The notes beneath the pieces were generated by a model that was given only the letters and a program-made list of their open reading frames with translations, had not been told where the DNA came from and searched no databases. DNA of 64,000 nucleotides. It comes from Hyphococcus sp. (GTDB lineage Bacteria; Pseudomonadota; Alphaproteobacteria; Caulobacterales; Parvularculaceae). This document shows positions 54,517 to 63,403 of this stretch, piece by piece (position 1 is the stretch's first letter; each line of letters starts with the position of its first letter). The DNA lies in assembly GCA_021776245.1 (NCBI GenBank), contig JAJFGF010000054.1, forward strand, positions 248,001 through 312,000. Reading direction: 5' to 3'. The position numbers and the translations under genes are program-made.

Positions 54517-55251
54517 TTAAAGGCTGGCGACGACGGCGCCGCTTAAAACCAGCGAAATTGTCGCCTGGATGCGATTGTTTACCCCGAGTTTAAGAAAGCT
54601 TCGGCGCATTAATGTATCGATTGTATGGGAAGAAACGGAAAGCTTATTTGCGATTTCACCGTTGCTCAGTCCCAAAGCGACAAGCGACATGACCTCTTTT
54701 TCCCTGGGCGACAGGTCGGGTTTCGGTTCGTCCACATGCAGCGCCTCAAAACGCTTGTGAATGGTTTGACAGACGAAGCCGAGGAGCTGAAGCTCAATAT
54801 TTGCCAATGGGAACAAAGTTCCACGCTTGCTAAAGTTGAAAACCGCCACATCCCCGGGTTGAGAGGCGACAGGAACCGTGAGGCCGTCTTCAAATCCATC
54901 CTCGCGTAAATGGCGAAAAATCTGCCTCTGTTGTTCGGATATTTCAGGATGTGTCTCGCCGTCGAACCAGTGAAACGGCTCAAGCCGACTGACGGCCTCG
55001 GCGACGATCGGGTCAAAAGTAATCGCCTGATCCGGTCGGAACAGTTTCCGCGCCAGTCCCGGCGAGGAATTAATCCGTTCGCCGTCGGCGGTGCTCAGCA
55101 CACGGAAATTGCGCTTCACGACATAATATGCCAGGGCGTCAAATCCATAAGTGAGCATTACATGCTCTAGCTGGACGGACAGCCCATTTCGGTTCTCAGC
55201 CTCTTCGACGTTTTGAATAATTTCAACGAACGAATCGGCGAGTGTGTTCAT
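54517..55251 (-). CDS. LuxR-type regulator with an autoinducer-binding-like domain (LuxR solo)
   Basis: A 244-residue protein. Residues about 25-160 resemble the autoinducer-binding domain: the aromatic YYVV pair, FDPIVAEAV with the conserved Asp-Pro, a Trp in FHWFDGE and a late Gly in EDGLTVPV. A LuxR/FixJ helix-turn-helix follows (LSPREKEVMSLVALGLSNGEIANKLSVSSHTIDTLM). No LuxI-type synthase is nearby, so it is a LuxR solo; it may respond to foreign or other small molecules. A dyad at 55358-55381 lies about 107 bp upstream of its start. Confidence 0.88.
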   Translation of the reverse strand: MNTLADSFVEIIQNVEEAENRNGLSVQLEHVMLTYGFDALAYYVVKRNFRVLSTADGERINSSPGLARKLFRPDQAITFDPIVAEAVSRLEPFHWFDGETHPEISEQQRQIFRHLREDGFEDGLTVPVASQPGDVAVFNFSKRGTLFPLANIELQLLGFVCQTIHKRFEALHVDEPKPDLSPREKEVMSLVALGLSNGEIANKLSVSSHTIDTLMRRSFLKLGVNNRIQATISLVLSGAVVASL

Positions 55252-55562
55252 GGCGGTTCCACATGCGAAATTTATACGTGGCGCATCTTAAAGGAGAGCC
55301 TTGATTGATTGCAATGCGGAATCGGCAATATAATCAGGGTGCGTCCCAGACAACGCTCATTTAGGTTGTTTGACCTAAATGCATCGCGGGCGCACGCTTG
55401 TGCATGAATTAAAACGATTGCAAAAATCTCGATAGCGTGAATTCAAATCCGAGTTTCGTCAAAGACCGAAAAGCATTGTGCGCGACGCCTAAAACTCACC
55501 TGCGCGTAGGAAAATTGTCCGTTGAGAGTTGCAATCTCCGATGGCAATTCAATGATTTTGCA
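55252..55562. other. Intergenic region upstream of the LuxR gene
   Basis: About 310 bp between the LuxR gene and the end of the DUF1348 gene, both on the minus strand. It contains the dyad at 55358-55381 and AT-rich segments. No gene is supported. Confidence 0.45.
55358..55381. promoter_or_regulatory. Inverted repeat upstream of luxR-type gene, candidate operator
   Basis: Perfect 9-base arms CATTTAGGT and ACCTAAATG with a 6-base centre (TGTTTG). The total length is near that of lux-type boxes and the position, about 107 bp before the start of the LuxR-type gene, suits autoregulation. It is not followed by a T-run on the minus strand. Confidence 0.45.
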
Positions 55563-55970
55563 TTATAATCGACGCTCCGATTCTTTGATTGCTGCATCAT
55601 TGATGCTGGCGAAGCGTTTGCGCATCAGGCCGTCATCGTCGAACTCCCACATTTCATTGCCATAGCTCCGATACCATTGACCGCTATCGTCATGGGATTC
55701 ATATTCAAAGCGCACGGCGATGCGGTTATCCGTATGCGCCCAATATTCTTTTTTGAGCTTATAGCCTTTTTCTTTCGCCCATTTTTTGCGCAGAAAAGCT
55801 TTGATCTCTTCGCGGCCATTAAGGAATGTGTCGCGATTGCGCCATTCGCTGTTTTCGCTATAGGCCAGCGCCACGCGCTCGGGATCAGGCGTATTCCAGG
55901 CGTCTTCGGCGGCCTGAACTTTCGCGCGGGCAGTCTCTTCGGTGAAGGGGGGAATAAGTTTCTGGATCAT
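55563..55970 (-). CDS. DUF1348 / NTF2-like protein
   Basis: A 135-residue SnoaL/NTF2-like protein with the DUF1348 pattern: [58 protein letters not shown] and [13 protein letters not shown]. No function is known. The ATG at 55970 fits the family N-terminus. It is 67 bp downstream of the alpha/beta hydrolase gene and likely shares its transcript. Confidence 0.88.
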   Translation of the reverse strand: MIQKLIPPFTEETARAKVQAAEDAWNTPDPERVALAYSENSEWRNRDTFLNGREEIKAFLRKKWAKEKGYKLKKEYWAHTDNRIAVRFEYESHDDSGQWYRSYGNEMWEFDDDGLMRKRFASINDAAIKESERRL

Positions 55971-56037
55971 TGTTGATCTCCGGCTCAGTTGTTGGCGGCG
56001 GAAACGTCCGATTCCGCCGCCGGATATTGCGTATGGA

Positions 56038-57075
56038 TTAATTGCGCGCGACTTTGCGATCGAGGAAATCGAGCATTTTCGCAGCAATCGCGTCGCCATA
56101 TTCTTCCAGCGCGAAGTGACCGGTGTCGATCAAATGAAACTCGAGATCTTTAAGGTCTCGCTTGTAGGGGTAAGCGCCATCGGCGGGGAAGATGTGGTCG
56201 TTCCGGCCCCAGACGATCAGCGCCGGGGTTTGCGTTTTTCGAAACAGCGCCTGCCAGGCGGAATATTCGGCAACATTGGTTTTGTAGCTCAAAAACATAT
56301 CAAGCTGGATTTCATTATTGCCCGGGCGGTCGAGAAGATACTGATCCGTGTGCCAGGTGTCAGGGCTGATTTTTTCAACATTGCCGACGCCATGGGTGTA
56401 TTGCCATTTGGTGGCGTCAATCGTGAGAAGGCCGCGCAGCGCATCGCGATTGGCCTCGTTTGGTTCGTTCCAATAAGCTTTGATCGGATCCCAGAATTCG
56501 CGCAGGCCCTCTTCATAGGCGTTGCCGTTCTGGATGATGAAGGCCGTAACCGCCTCAGGGGTTTTTGCATAGAGGCGGTAGCCGACTGGTGCGCCGTAAT
56601 CCATCAGATAAAGCGCGTATGACGAAACACCTTTCGCTTCGACAAAACCTTCGATGATGTTGGCGAAATTGGTAAAGCCATATTCAAATTTCTCGCGCGC
56701 GGGCATTTCGCTTGCGCCATAGCCGGGATAGTCGGGCGCCAGCACATGATAGCGTTCAGCTAATTTCGGGATCAGATTGCGAAACATCTGTGAGGATGTG
56801 GGAAAACCATGTAACAAAAGAACGGTTGGGTTTTCTGGTTTGCCTGCTTCGCGATAGGCGATTTCAACACCGTCAATGACGACGGTGCGGTAGTGTACGG
56901 TCGCTGCATTTGTTGTCGCGGCTTCAATGCCTGTGGCGGCTTTCGCCGAGGGCGCAAAAACGAGCAGCGTCGCAAAAATGCTCGCGAAAATCACCAATAT
57001 CGTCGCAACGCTTGCAAACAAAGCCGCTGCATCTGTGGGGCGCAAATAAAATCTTTCCGGGAATGCATCATTCAT
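56038..57075 (-). CDS. Alpha/beta hydrolase (dehalogenase/epoxide-hydrolase-like), membrane-anchored
   Basis: A 345-residue protein with an N-terminal hydrophobic helix (about residues 18-42) that anchors or exports it. The hydrolase domain has the oxyanion motif [13 protein letters not shown], the nucleophile elbow [13 protein letters not shown] with an Asp nucleophile as in haloalkane dehalogenases and epoxide hydrolases, an acid in [10 protein letters not shown] and the histidine in [10 protein letters not shown]. The natural substrate is unknown. Its promoter region carries a perfect palindrome at 57154-57171, and the divergent gene is a TetR regulator, which makes control by that regulator likely. 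Confidence 0.88.
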   Translation of the reverse strand: MNDAFPERFYLRPTDAAALFASVATILVIFASIFATLLVFAPSAKAATGIEAATTNAATVHYRTVVIDGVEIAYREAGKPENPTVLLLHGFPTSSQMFRNLIPKLAERYHVLAPDYPGYGASEMPAREKFEYGFTNFANIIEGFVEAKGVSSYALYLMDYGAPVGYRLYAKTPEAVTAFIIQNGNAYEEGLREFWDPIKAYWNEPNEANRDALRGLLTIDATKWQYTHGVGNVEKISPDTWHTDQYLLDRPGNNEIQLDMFLSYKTNVAEYSAWQALFRKTQTPALIVWGRNDHIFPADGAYPYKRDLKDLEFHLIDTGHFALEEYGDAIAAKMLDFLDRKVARN

Positions 57076-57153
57076 GTCTCTCTCCTTCGCCAGGTGAGGC
57101 TGGGCCGATTTGAGCGGCCCGGGTTTTGTGTTGCTTCAGGTCCGGCCGAATAC

Positions 57154-57171
57154 GTTTACCGATCGGTAAAC
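57154..57171. promoter_or_regulatory. Perfect palindrome GTTTACCGATCGGTAAAC, probable TetR operator
   Basis: An 18-base perfect palindrome lies 80 bp upstream of the alpha/beta hydrolase start and about 190 bp upstream of the divergent TetR gene. Palindromes of this length are the usual targets of TetR-family dimers. Confidence 0.6.
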
Positions 57172-57321
57172 ATGTAGATAAAAAAGGATAACCAATCTGT
57201 CAATGATAATTTGAAAAAGAGTCGCAAGATTTCTGACGCGCAGCTGCTGTGATTGAGGGTAACATGCGGTAATCTATGAGAAAATTATAAATTTCTTGCA
57301 ATTCTCATGCTACTGCTATAT

Positions 57322-57335
57322 TAACAGAACTGTTA
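57322..57335. promoter_or_regulatory. Inverted repeat TAACAG-AA-CTGTTA at the TetR gene promoter
   Basis: Six-base arms with a two-base centre, 23 bp before the TetR ATG and close to the expected transcription start, suited to autorepression. It differs from the palindrome at 57154, so either one or both may be bound. Confidence 0.35.
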
Positions 57336-57357
57336 CTGTTCTTATAGGAATCCACCG

Positions 57358-57930
57358 ATGAGCGCCTCCAAACGCGATGATCTTGTGCAAAAATCACTGC
57401 AGGCGTTCTATCGGGGCGGCTTCCACGCCATCGGTATGGACAAGCTGGCAAAGGAAACCGGCGTTTCCAAAACCGCGATGTACAAGCACTTCCGCAGCAA
57501 GGAAGAGCTGATTTTGGCGACCCTTCGCTTGCGCGACGAGCAGTTTCGTAACTGGTTGATGCGACGCGTGGAGGCTCTCGCAGAAGCGCCAAGGGATCAG
57601 TTACTGGCAATTTTTGATGCCCTTGCCGAATGGTTCGAGGAGCCTGGCTTTAAGAGTTGCATGTTCATTAAGGCGTCCTCGGAATATCAGGATCGCAGCC
57701 ACCCGATTCATGCAATCGCTGCGGAACATAAACGGCTGTTGCTGGATTATTTTCGCATGCTTGCTGAAAAAGCCGGCGCGCAATCCCCAAAGGCCCTGGC
57801 CCAGCAGCTTCTCCTTATAAAGGAAGGCGCGATTGTTCTGGCGCATCTGCACGGACCGAAAGATGTGGCGCGGGAAGCACGCGCGGCCGCAGCCGCGCTT
57901 ATCGACCGCGGGCTCGCAGATATTGATTGA
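57358..57930 (+). CDS. TetR/AcrR family transcriptional regulator
   Basis: A 190-residue regulator with an N-terminal helix-turn-helix (AFYRGGFHAIGMDKLAKETGVSKTAMYKHFRSKEELI, about residues 16-52) and an all-helical ligand domain. It is divergent from the alpha/beta hydrolase-DUF1348 pair and likely controls it; candidate operators are noted between them. It converges with hisI. Confidence 0.92.
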   Translation: MSASKRDDLVQKSLQAFYRGGFHAIGMDKLAKETGVSKTAMYKHFRSKEELILATLRLRDEQFRNWLMRRVEALAEAPRDQLLAIFDALAEWFEEPGFKSCMFIKASSEYQDRSHPIHAIAAEHKRLLLDYFRMLAEKAGAQSPKALAQQLLLIKEGAIVLAHLHGPKDVAREARAAAAALIDRGLADID

Positions 57931-57933
57931 GAA

Positions 57934-58344
57934 CTATTTGCGGACCTTCAGCGCAACGCCATTCTCGCCTTTCACAACGCTGCGATAAAAGCATGATTGC
58001 CGATGTGTGTGACAGGCGGGGCCGGTCTGATCCACAACAAGCTCAATGGCGTCTTGATCGCAGTCGGTGCGAATCTCCCGGACGGCTTGTGTGTTGCCGG
58101 AAGTCTCGCCCTTGCGCCATAATTTCCGGCGCGTGCGGGACCAGTACCAGGCCTCGCCGGTGTCAATGGTTTTTGAAAGCGCTTCGGCGCTCATATAGGC
58201 GAGCATAAGCAGCCGACCGGCGCCAGCATCAGTGACGGCGACCGGGATGAGGCCGTCAGCGTCAAATTTCGGCGCGAATTCGGCGGTTTCTTCGATCGCG
58301 GCGTCAAGCGTGCTGCGATCGGCAAAAATGGAGTATTCGGTCAT
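57934..58344 (-). CDS. hisI: Phosphoribosyl-AMP cyclohydrolase
   Basis: A 136-residue stand-alone HisI with the metal and substrate motifs LMLAYMSAEALSKTIDTGEAWYWSRTRRKLWRKGE-like, VREIRTDCDQDAIEL and GPACHTHRQSCFYR (Cys and His zinc ligands). It catalyses the third step of histidine synthesis. It is not fused to HisE, as is usual in alphaproteobacteria. The ATG at 58344 fits the family better than the one at 58413. No other his gene is adjacent; hisC is 15 kb away. Confidence 0.95.
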   Translation of the reverse strand: MTEYSIFADRSTLDAAIEETAEFAPKFDADGLIPVAVTDAGAGRLLMLAYMSAEALSKTIDTGEAWYWSRTRRKLWRKGETSGNTQAVREIRTDCDQDAIELVVDQTGPACHTHRQSCFYRSVVKGENGVALKVRK

Positions 58345-58460
58345 AAGCCGGACCATAGCAGCGGCGGGCAATCGCGCAATTGCACTCATGTCACTGCACT
58401 CCATTGCGCGCAACGGCGCTGGCCGCTAGCAAACACATCGAAATTGAATAGAACCGAGCG

Positions 58461-59834
58461 ATGGCCCTGAAGATCTATGACACCATGCGCCGCGAAAAGC
58501 GCAGTTTTGAACCCACCGATCCTGAGCGCGTGACACTCTATGTGTGCGGGCCCACGGTCTATAGCTATGCACATATCGGCAATGCGCGCGCCGCCGTTGC
58601 TTTTGATCTTCTTTTTCGCGTCTTGCGCCATCGCTACGGCGTGGATCATGTGGTTTACGCCCGCAATATTACAGACATAGACGACAAGATTATCAAGGCG
58701 TCGAAGGAGAACGGTGAGCCGATTGACGCGATTACAGAAAAATTTACGGCAATTTACCGAAATGACATGGCGGCGCTTGGCGCTTTGCCGCCGACGAATG
58801 AACCAGCTGCGACGGATCATATCGCGGAGATGATAGCGATGATGGAAAAACTCATCGCGAGCGCCGCCGCCTATGAAGGTGAGGGCCATGTTCTTTTTTC
58901 AATCGACAGCTTCGCCGATTATGGAAAGCTCTCCGGCGCTAAACGCGATGACATGATCGCGGGCGCGCGTGTAGAGGTTGCGCCCTATAAGAAAAACCCC
59001 GCCGATTTTGTTTTATGGAAACCATCAAAACCTGATGAGCCTGGCTGGGACAGCCCCTGGGGGCGCGGCCGCCCGGGCTGGCATCTTGAATGCTCTGTGA
59101 TGATCGAGGCGCAGCTTGGCCGCACCATCGACATTCACGGCGGTGGCCAGGATTTACGCTTTCCCCATCATGAAAACGAGATTGCGCAGAGCGCTTGCGC
59201 CCATGATGGTGCGCCGCTTGCGCGCTACTGGATGCATAACGGCTTTCTGCGGATGGGCGCCGAAAAAATGGCGAAGTCTCTCGGCAATGTCGTCCTCGCT
59301 CATGATCTGTTGAAGAAGTGGCAGGGTGAGACGATCCGTTGGGCGCTGTTATCGGCTCACTACCGCCAGCCTCTGGAATGGACCGACGAGTTGCTTGCGC
59401 AATCAAAGCGTCAGCTTGACAAGTTTTACCGGCTTTTGGGCGAGATTGGTTTTTCAACCGGGGCGGGCGCCGCTCCTGAAAGTATTGTGCTGGCGCTTGA
59501 AGACGATCTCAATACGCCGGAAGCTATCGCGGGTCTGCATGAATTACGTGATATTGCCAGCCAGATGGACGGCGCCGCGCGGGAAAAGGCGATCGCGCAA
59601 TTGCGCAACGCTGGCCGCCTGATGGGCTTTTTCAATGTTGCGCCAAACGACTGGTTTATGGCTGCGGACGAAGAAGGCCCAACCGCCAAGGAAATTGACA
59701 ATTTGCTCGCCGAGCGCGCTGCCGCGCGGAAGGCAAAAGACTTTGCCGCCTCTGATCGCATCCGTGACGATCTGGCGGCCAAAGGGATTGTTATCGAAGA
59801 TGGCCCGGACGGCGTCACATGGCGGCGCGCATGA
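58461..59834 (+). CDS. cysS: Cysteinyl-tRNA synthetase
   Basis: A 457-residue class I synthetase with the zinc cysteine and HIGH-like motif CGPTVYSYAHIGNARA, the zinc site LECSVM and HHENEIAQSACAHDG, and the KMSKS motif KMAKSLGN. The C-terminal DALR domain is complete. It makes Cys-tRNA. The stop overlaps the start of the phytanoyl-CoA dioxygenase-like gene (ATGA). Confidence 0.96.
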   Translation: MALKIYDTMRREKRSFEPTDPERVTLYVCGPTVYSYAHIGNARAAVAFDLLFRVLRHRYGVDHVVYARNITDIDDKIIKASKENGEPIDAITEKFTAIYRNDMAALGALPPTNEPAATDHIAEMIAMMEKLIASAAAYEGEGHVLFSIDSFADYGKLSGAKRDDMIAGARVEVAPYKKNPADFVLWKPSKPDEPGWDSPWGRGRPGWHLECSVMIEAQLGRTIDIHGGGQDLRFPHHENEIAQSACAHDGAPLARYWMHNGFLRMGAEKMAKSLGNVVLAHDLLKKWQGETIRWALLSAHYRQPLEWTDELLAQSKRQLDKFYRLLGEIGFSTGAGAAPESIVLALEDDLNTPEAIAGLHELRDIASQMDGAAREKAIAQLRNAGRLMGFFNVAPNDWFMAADEEGPTAKEIDNLLAERAAARKAKDFAASDRIRDDLAAKGIVIEDGPDGVTWRRA

Positions 59835-60709
59835 GCGGCCTGCCGGAATTCGCGACACCTGAAGAAGGGCGGCTGACTAATGAAATGATCGCTGCCTTTG
59901 ACGATGCCGGCGTTATCATTCTGCGCAGGTTCGCAACACCGGAAGCCTGTGAAAAGCTGCGAGAGCGGACAATTGAGCTTGTCGATGCTTTTGATTCCGG
60001 TTTGGTGCGCAGCGTCTTTTCAACAAAATCAAATGCCCAGCTTGATGATGATTACTTCATTAGTTCCGGCGGCGCCACTCGATTTTTTTTCGAGGAGGAC
60101 GCGTTTGACTCGACCGGCGCTCTGAAACGGTCAAAGATCGATTCGCTGAACAAGCTCGGTCACGCGATGCATGATCTTGATCCGGTGTTCGATCAGTTTT
60201 CGCGGAATCCTGCGCTTGCTGAGATTGCCGCGCGGCTCGGCTTTCAAGCGCCTCAACTGGTGCAGTCTATGTATATCTTTAAGCCGCCCGGCGTCGGCGG
60301 CGAAGTCGTATGTCATCAGGATTCGACTTATCTCTTCACAGAGCCGGAAAGCTGTATCGGATTCTGGTTTGCGATTGATGATGCAGACCTTGAAAATGGC
60401 TGCATGCATTTTGTCCCTGGCGCTCACAAAGGTCCGTTGCGGCGCCTGAATCGCCGCGGCGCAGATGGGAAGCTTGCAACCAAAATAATTGATGAAACGC
60501 CTTTGTCGGATGATTCAGCTGTGCCGGCTTGCGCGAAAGTGGGCGATCTCGTGATTTTTCACGGGAGGGCCCCGCATCTAAGCGCTGCAAATACATCGCC
60601 TCGTTCGCGTCATGCTTATACAATCCACATTATCGACGGCGCTTGCGTGTGGCCGGAAACTAACTGGCTGCAACGTCCGCCGACGCTGCCGTTTCGTGGA
60701 TTTGTTTGA
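59831..60709 (+). CDS. Phytanoyl-CoA dioxygenase (PhyH) family protein
   Basis: A 292-residue Fe(II)/2-oxoglutarate oxygenase with the metal motif HQDSTYLF (HxD, near residue 160), the distal histidine in HGRAPHLSAANTS and the 2-oxoglutarate arginine in SRHAYTIHI. The family hydroxylates varied lipids and small molecules; the substrate is unknown. Its ATG overlaps the cysS stop, so it is translated with cysS, an unusual pairing. Confidence 0.92.
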   Translation: MSGLPEFATPEEGRLTNEMIAAFDDAGVIILRRFATPEACEKLRERTIELVDAFDSGLVRSVFSTKSNAQLDDDYFISSGGATRFFFEEDAFDSTGALKRSKIDSLNKLGHAMHDLDPVFDQFSRNPALAEIAARLGFQAPQLVQSMYIFKPPGVGGEVVCHQDSTYLFTEPESCIGFWFAIDDADLENGCMHFVPGAHKGPLRRLNRRGADGKLATKIIDETPLSDDSAVPACAKVGDLVIFHGRAPHLSAANTSPRSRHAYTIHIIDGACVWPETNWLQRPPTLPFRGFV

Positions 60710-60821
60710 ACCCATTTGTTAGTCGCGTATTCGTGAACGGTGCACGGTCATCGCCTCTTTAAAACCGGCATTGGCGGGCCATATTTTATGAAACGCTTTT
60801 CCTTAAAATACGAGGCATGAG

Positions 60822-61520
60822 ATGATTACGATCCGTAAGGGCGTCGATCGCGGCCATGCAAATCATGGCTGGCTTGACGCCAAACACAGTTTTTCTTTCG
60901 GCAATTACCATCACCCGGACCATATGGGCTATCGCGCCTTGCGGGTGATGAACGAAGATCGGATCAATCCGGGCGCGGGTTTTCCGACGCACCCCCACCA
61001 GGACATGGAAATTATTACCTATGTGCTTGAGGGTGCGCTGGCGCACAAAGACTCAACGGGCGGCAGTGGGGTTATTACGCCTGGCGTCGTGCAATATATG
61101 AGTGCCGGTACAGGCGTAACGCATAGTGAATTTAATGCGTCAGACGAAAATCCCGTACATCTCTATCAGATCTGGTTGTTACCCGATGCGAGGGGCCATC
61201 AGCCCCGCTATGCTGAAAAGAAAATCTGCGATGCCCGCAAAGGCGCGCTGGCGCTGGTCGCCTCCGGAGACGGCCGCGACGGCTCGATCAAGATCAATCA
61301 GGACTCCGATCTATATGCGTCGATCGTGAAAGAGGGCGAAGATTTGACCCATGCTTTCGCTAAAGGCCGTTATGGCTGGCTGCAGATCGCCAAAGGCGGC
61401 GTCGAACTGCCCGAAGGCTCGATTATGCAAGCTGGCGACGGCGCCAAAATTGATGGTGAAGAAAAGCTGGCATTCAAGGCGCTGGCAGACAGCGAAATCC
61501 TGCTGTTTGATTTGGCTTAG
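60822..61520 (+). CDS. Pirin family protein
   Basis: A 232-residue two-cupin protein with the pirin metal ligands THPHQDMEIITYVLEG and GVTHSEFNASD (three His and a Glu). Bacterial pirins are iron proteins, some with quercetinase activity, others regulators of central metabolism. The stop codon TAG forms the first bases of the repeat at 61519-61713. Confidence 0.92.
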   Translation: MITIRKGVDRGHANHGWLDAKHSFSFGNYHHPDHMGYRALRVMNEDRINPGAGFPTHPHQDMEIITYVLEGALAHKDSTGGSGVITPGVVQYMSAGTGVTHSEFNASDENPVHLYQIWLLPDARGHQPRYAEKKICDARKGALALVASGDGRDGSIKINQDSDLYASIVKEGEDLTHAFAKGRYGWLQIAKGGVELPEGSIMQAGDGAKIDGEEKLAFKALADSEILLFDLA

Positions 61521-61713
61521 GGCGTTTCCGAGATAAAGTGTGTCCGGTTTATCGCTCCCGACCGCGAAAGCGGTCAAGATATTGGTTAGCGCGCCTTCGC
61601 GCGCGGAAAACGCCCCAGTTATGAAGATTAGCGCATTTCTGGTCGGAAGTTCATCGCGGAAGCGATGAACGCTCCCCGTTAAATGCTTCGTTCTTAACTC
61701 CGAAAATGCGCTG
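61519..61713 (+). repeat. Dispersed palindromic intergenic repeat, family 1, copy B
   Basis: It starts TAGGGCGTTTCC, and for about 100 bp matches copy A (30580-30741) closely, with the same inner hairpins and a GCGCATTTC ... GAAAATGCGC right end. The right part carries an additional segment with GTTCATCGC/GCGATGAAC hairpin arms that copy A lacks. The first TAG is the stop codon of the pirin gene. The family 2 repeat directly follows. Confidence 0.75.
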
Positions 61714-61816
61714 GACTGCATTCCCAATTCTTCGAAACGCAAACGCAGTCTCGATTCTTTGCCGGTCGCGCGTCCGAAGCCAAAAACCGCGGCCACTTTT
61801 TGTGGACGCGCTCCCA
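61707..61816 (+). repeat. Dispersed intergenic repeat, family 2, copy 2
   Basis: This block matches 17395-17500 in order and spacing of several short segments, ending in TGGACGCGCTCC. It is directly fused to the family 1 copy B on its left, so the region 61519-61816 is a composite of two repeat units, ending about 20 bp before the IscU-like gene. Confidence 0.65.
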
Positions 61817-61837
61817 AAGAGGCGCCACATAGGCTTC

Positions 61838-62269
61838 ATGATCAGTGTGCTTTATTCCAGCGGCATTCTTGACGCCGCAGCGGCAATCCCGGCGGCGGCG
61901 CGTCTTGACGCGCCGCAGGCGTCGGCATCAAAGGTCAGCCGCGTTTGCGGATCAGAAGTCGATGTCGATCTTTCGCTGAAAGACGGGGTTGTCTCCGAAT
62001 TTGCCATGGCGGTGCGCGCCTGCGCCCTCGGGCAGGCGTCGGCGTCAATTGTTGCGCGAAATATTGTCGGCGCGAGTGTTGAAGAGCTTTACCGGCTGCG
62101 CGAAGAGACGCGCGCGATGCTGAAGGAGGGCGCTGCGACGCCATCCGGCGCGCGCTGGCATGAGTTGTCGATGTTGGCGCCAATTCGCGATTATCCGCAA
62201 CGGCACGCATCGACAATGCTGGTGTTTGAAGCCGTGTGCGACTGCCTTGATCAAATCGCTTCTGCCTGA
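61838..62269 (+). CDS. Iron-sulfur scaffold (IscU/NifU N-terminal-like) protein
   Basis: A 143-residue protein with the IscU-like fold pattern: VCGSEVDVDL, a cysteine in VRACALGQASASIVA and a last cysteine pair in FEAVCDCLDQI. The three-cysteine spacing is like NifU/IscU, which assemble Fe-S clusters. This divergent single-domain version occurs in alphaproteobacteria next to small cytoplasmic genes. It is not part of an isc or suf operon here. The longer frame from 61706 overlaps the repeat and is rejected. Confidence 0.82.
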   Translation: MISVLYSSGILDAAAAIPAAARLDAPQASASKVSRVCGSEVDVDLSLKDGVVSEFAMAVRACALGQASASIVARNIVGASVEELYRLREETRAMLKEGAATPSGARWHELSMLAPIRDYPQRHASTMLVFEAVCDCLDQIASA

Positions 62270-62422
62270 AGGCGGTGCGACAAAATTATCCAGGCAACGC
62301 ATAGTAACGCCTGCGCGATCTAACCATTACGTAAATTTATCGGCCTTGAAACAACCATCGCAATGACCATTTGTATCTCATGAAAGGCGGACAATCTCTC
62401 TCCCCTCAATGTCCGCCAAGCG

Positions 62423-62466
62423 GCGCCCGCCGCTGGTCTCCCCCGCCAGCGCGGGCGCACTTTTTT
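62423..62466 (+). terminator. Intrinsic terminator after the IscU-like gene
   Basis: Arms GCGCCCGCCGCTGG and CCAGCGCGGGCGC with a 7- to 9-base loop, then ACTTTTTT. It ends at the stop codon of the convergent LysR gene. A second, weaker stem GGCGGACA/TGTCCGCC lies at 62381-62417. Confidence 0.8.
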
Positions 62467-63403
62467 AAGCCGCCGCCGCTTCCTGGGCTTCAGATGCGTC
62501 AACGGTGAGCGCGGCTTCTTCTTTGAGCCAGGCCGCAAAAGCTTTTACGGCGGGCGAGGATGATTTCGATGGCGGATGAACGATCGAATAAGAAAAGTCC
62601 GTAGGCGTTGTTAAATCAAATGGAATGACAAGCCGCGCCGCTTCAAGGTCGGCAAGCGCTAACGCCGATTTGGCGAGCGCGACGCCTTTCCCAGCGACGG
62701 CCGCCTCAATCACCAGGCTCGACTGATTGAATTTCAAGCCGCGCTCGCCCTGTTTGTGGCAGACGCCGGCCGCCTTCAGCCACATCGGCCAGGTCGGACA
62801 GCTTTCGTCCTTGTCGGGGCTGGAATCATGGAGCAGCGTGTGATGAACGAGATCCTCGGGTGTTTTCAATGGATGGTCGCTGGTTAAAAGCTGCGGGCTG
62901 CAAACGGGAACAATTTTCTCCGCCATCAGATGCTCGACCACGAGGCCCTGATACCGGCCGATCCCATAACGAATGGCGAGATCGACATCTTCAACGGCAA
63001 AATCGACGACTTCCATATCCGCCGAAACCCAGACATCGATATCAGGATGGGCCGCCTGAAAACGGTCGAGCCGCGGCACCAGCCATTTCGAAGCCAGCGA
63101 CGGCGCAACTGAGACTGTGAGGCGTCCGCTGTCCGCTTTGGCGGAGAGAATATTTCCGGCCTCGGACAGCTTGTCGAAACCTTCGCGCAGGACAGGCAGG
63201 CTGGCTTGCGCCTCGTCGGTTAGCAGCAGCGCGCGCTTCTGGCGCCGGAAAACCGGCGTTTGCAAAAAATCCTCCAATGCCTTGATTTGCTGGCTGACCG
63301 CGCCGGGGGTCACATGCAGCTCTTCCGCTGCTTTAGTGAAACTTAAGTGTCTGGCGGCGGCTTCGAAGACGCGCAAAGCATTCAGGGGTGGTAATCTCTT
63401 CAT
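62465..63403 (-). CDS. LysR family regulator (GcvA-like)
   Basis: A 312-residue LysR-type regulator. The N-terminal helix-turn-helix (LNALRVFEAAARHLSFTKAAEELHVTPGAVSQQIKALEDFL) is the GcvA subtype seen in glycine-cleavage and other regulators, and the LysR substrate domain follows. It is divergent from cysG (about 260 bp), so it may regulate it, but GcvA-like regulators are numerous and the ligand is unknown. Confidence 0.9.
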   Translation of the reverse strand: MKRLPPLNALRVFEAAARHLSFTKAAEELHVTPGAVSQQIKALEDFLQTPVFRRQKRALLLTDEAQASLPVLREGFDKLSEAGNILSAKADSGRLTVSVAPSLASKWLVPRLDRFQAAHPDIDVWVSADMEVVDFAVEDVDLAIRYGIGRYQGLVVEHLMAEKIVPVCSPQLLTSDHPLKTPEDLVHHTLLHDSSPDKDESCPTWPMWLKAAGVCHKQGERGLKFNQSSLVIEAAVAGKGVALAKSALALADLEAARLVIPFDLTTPTDFSYSIVHPPSKSSSPAVKAFAAWLKEEAALTVDASEAQEAAAA

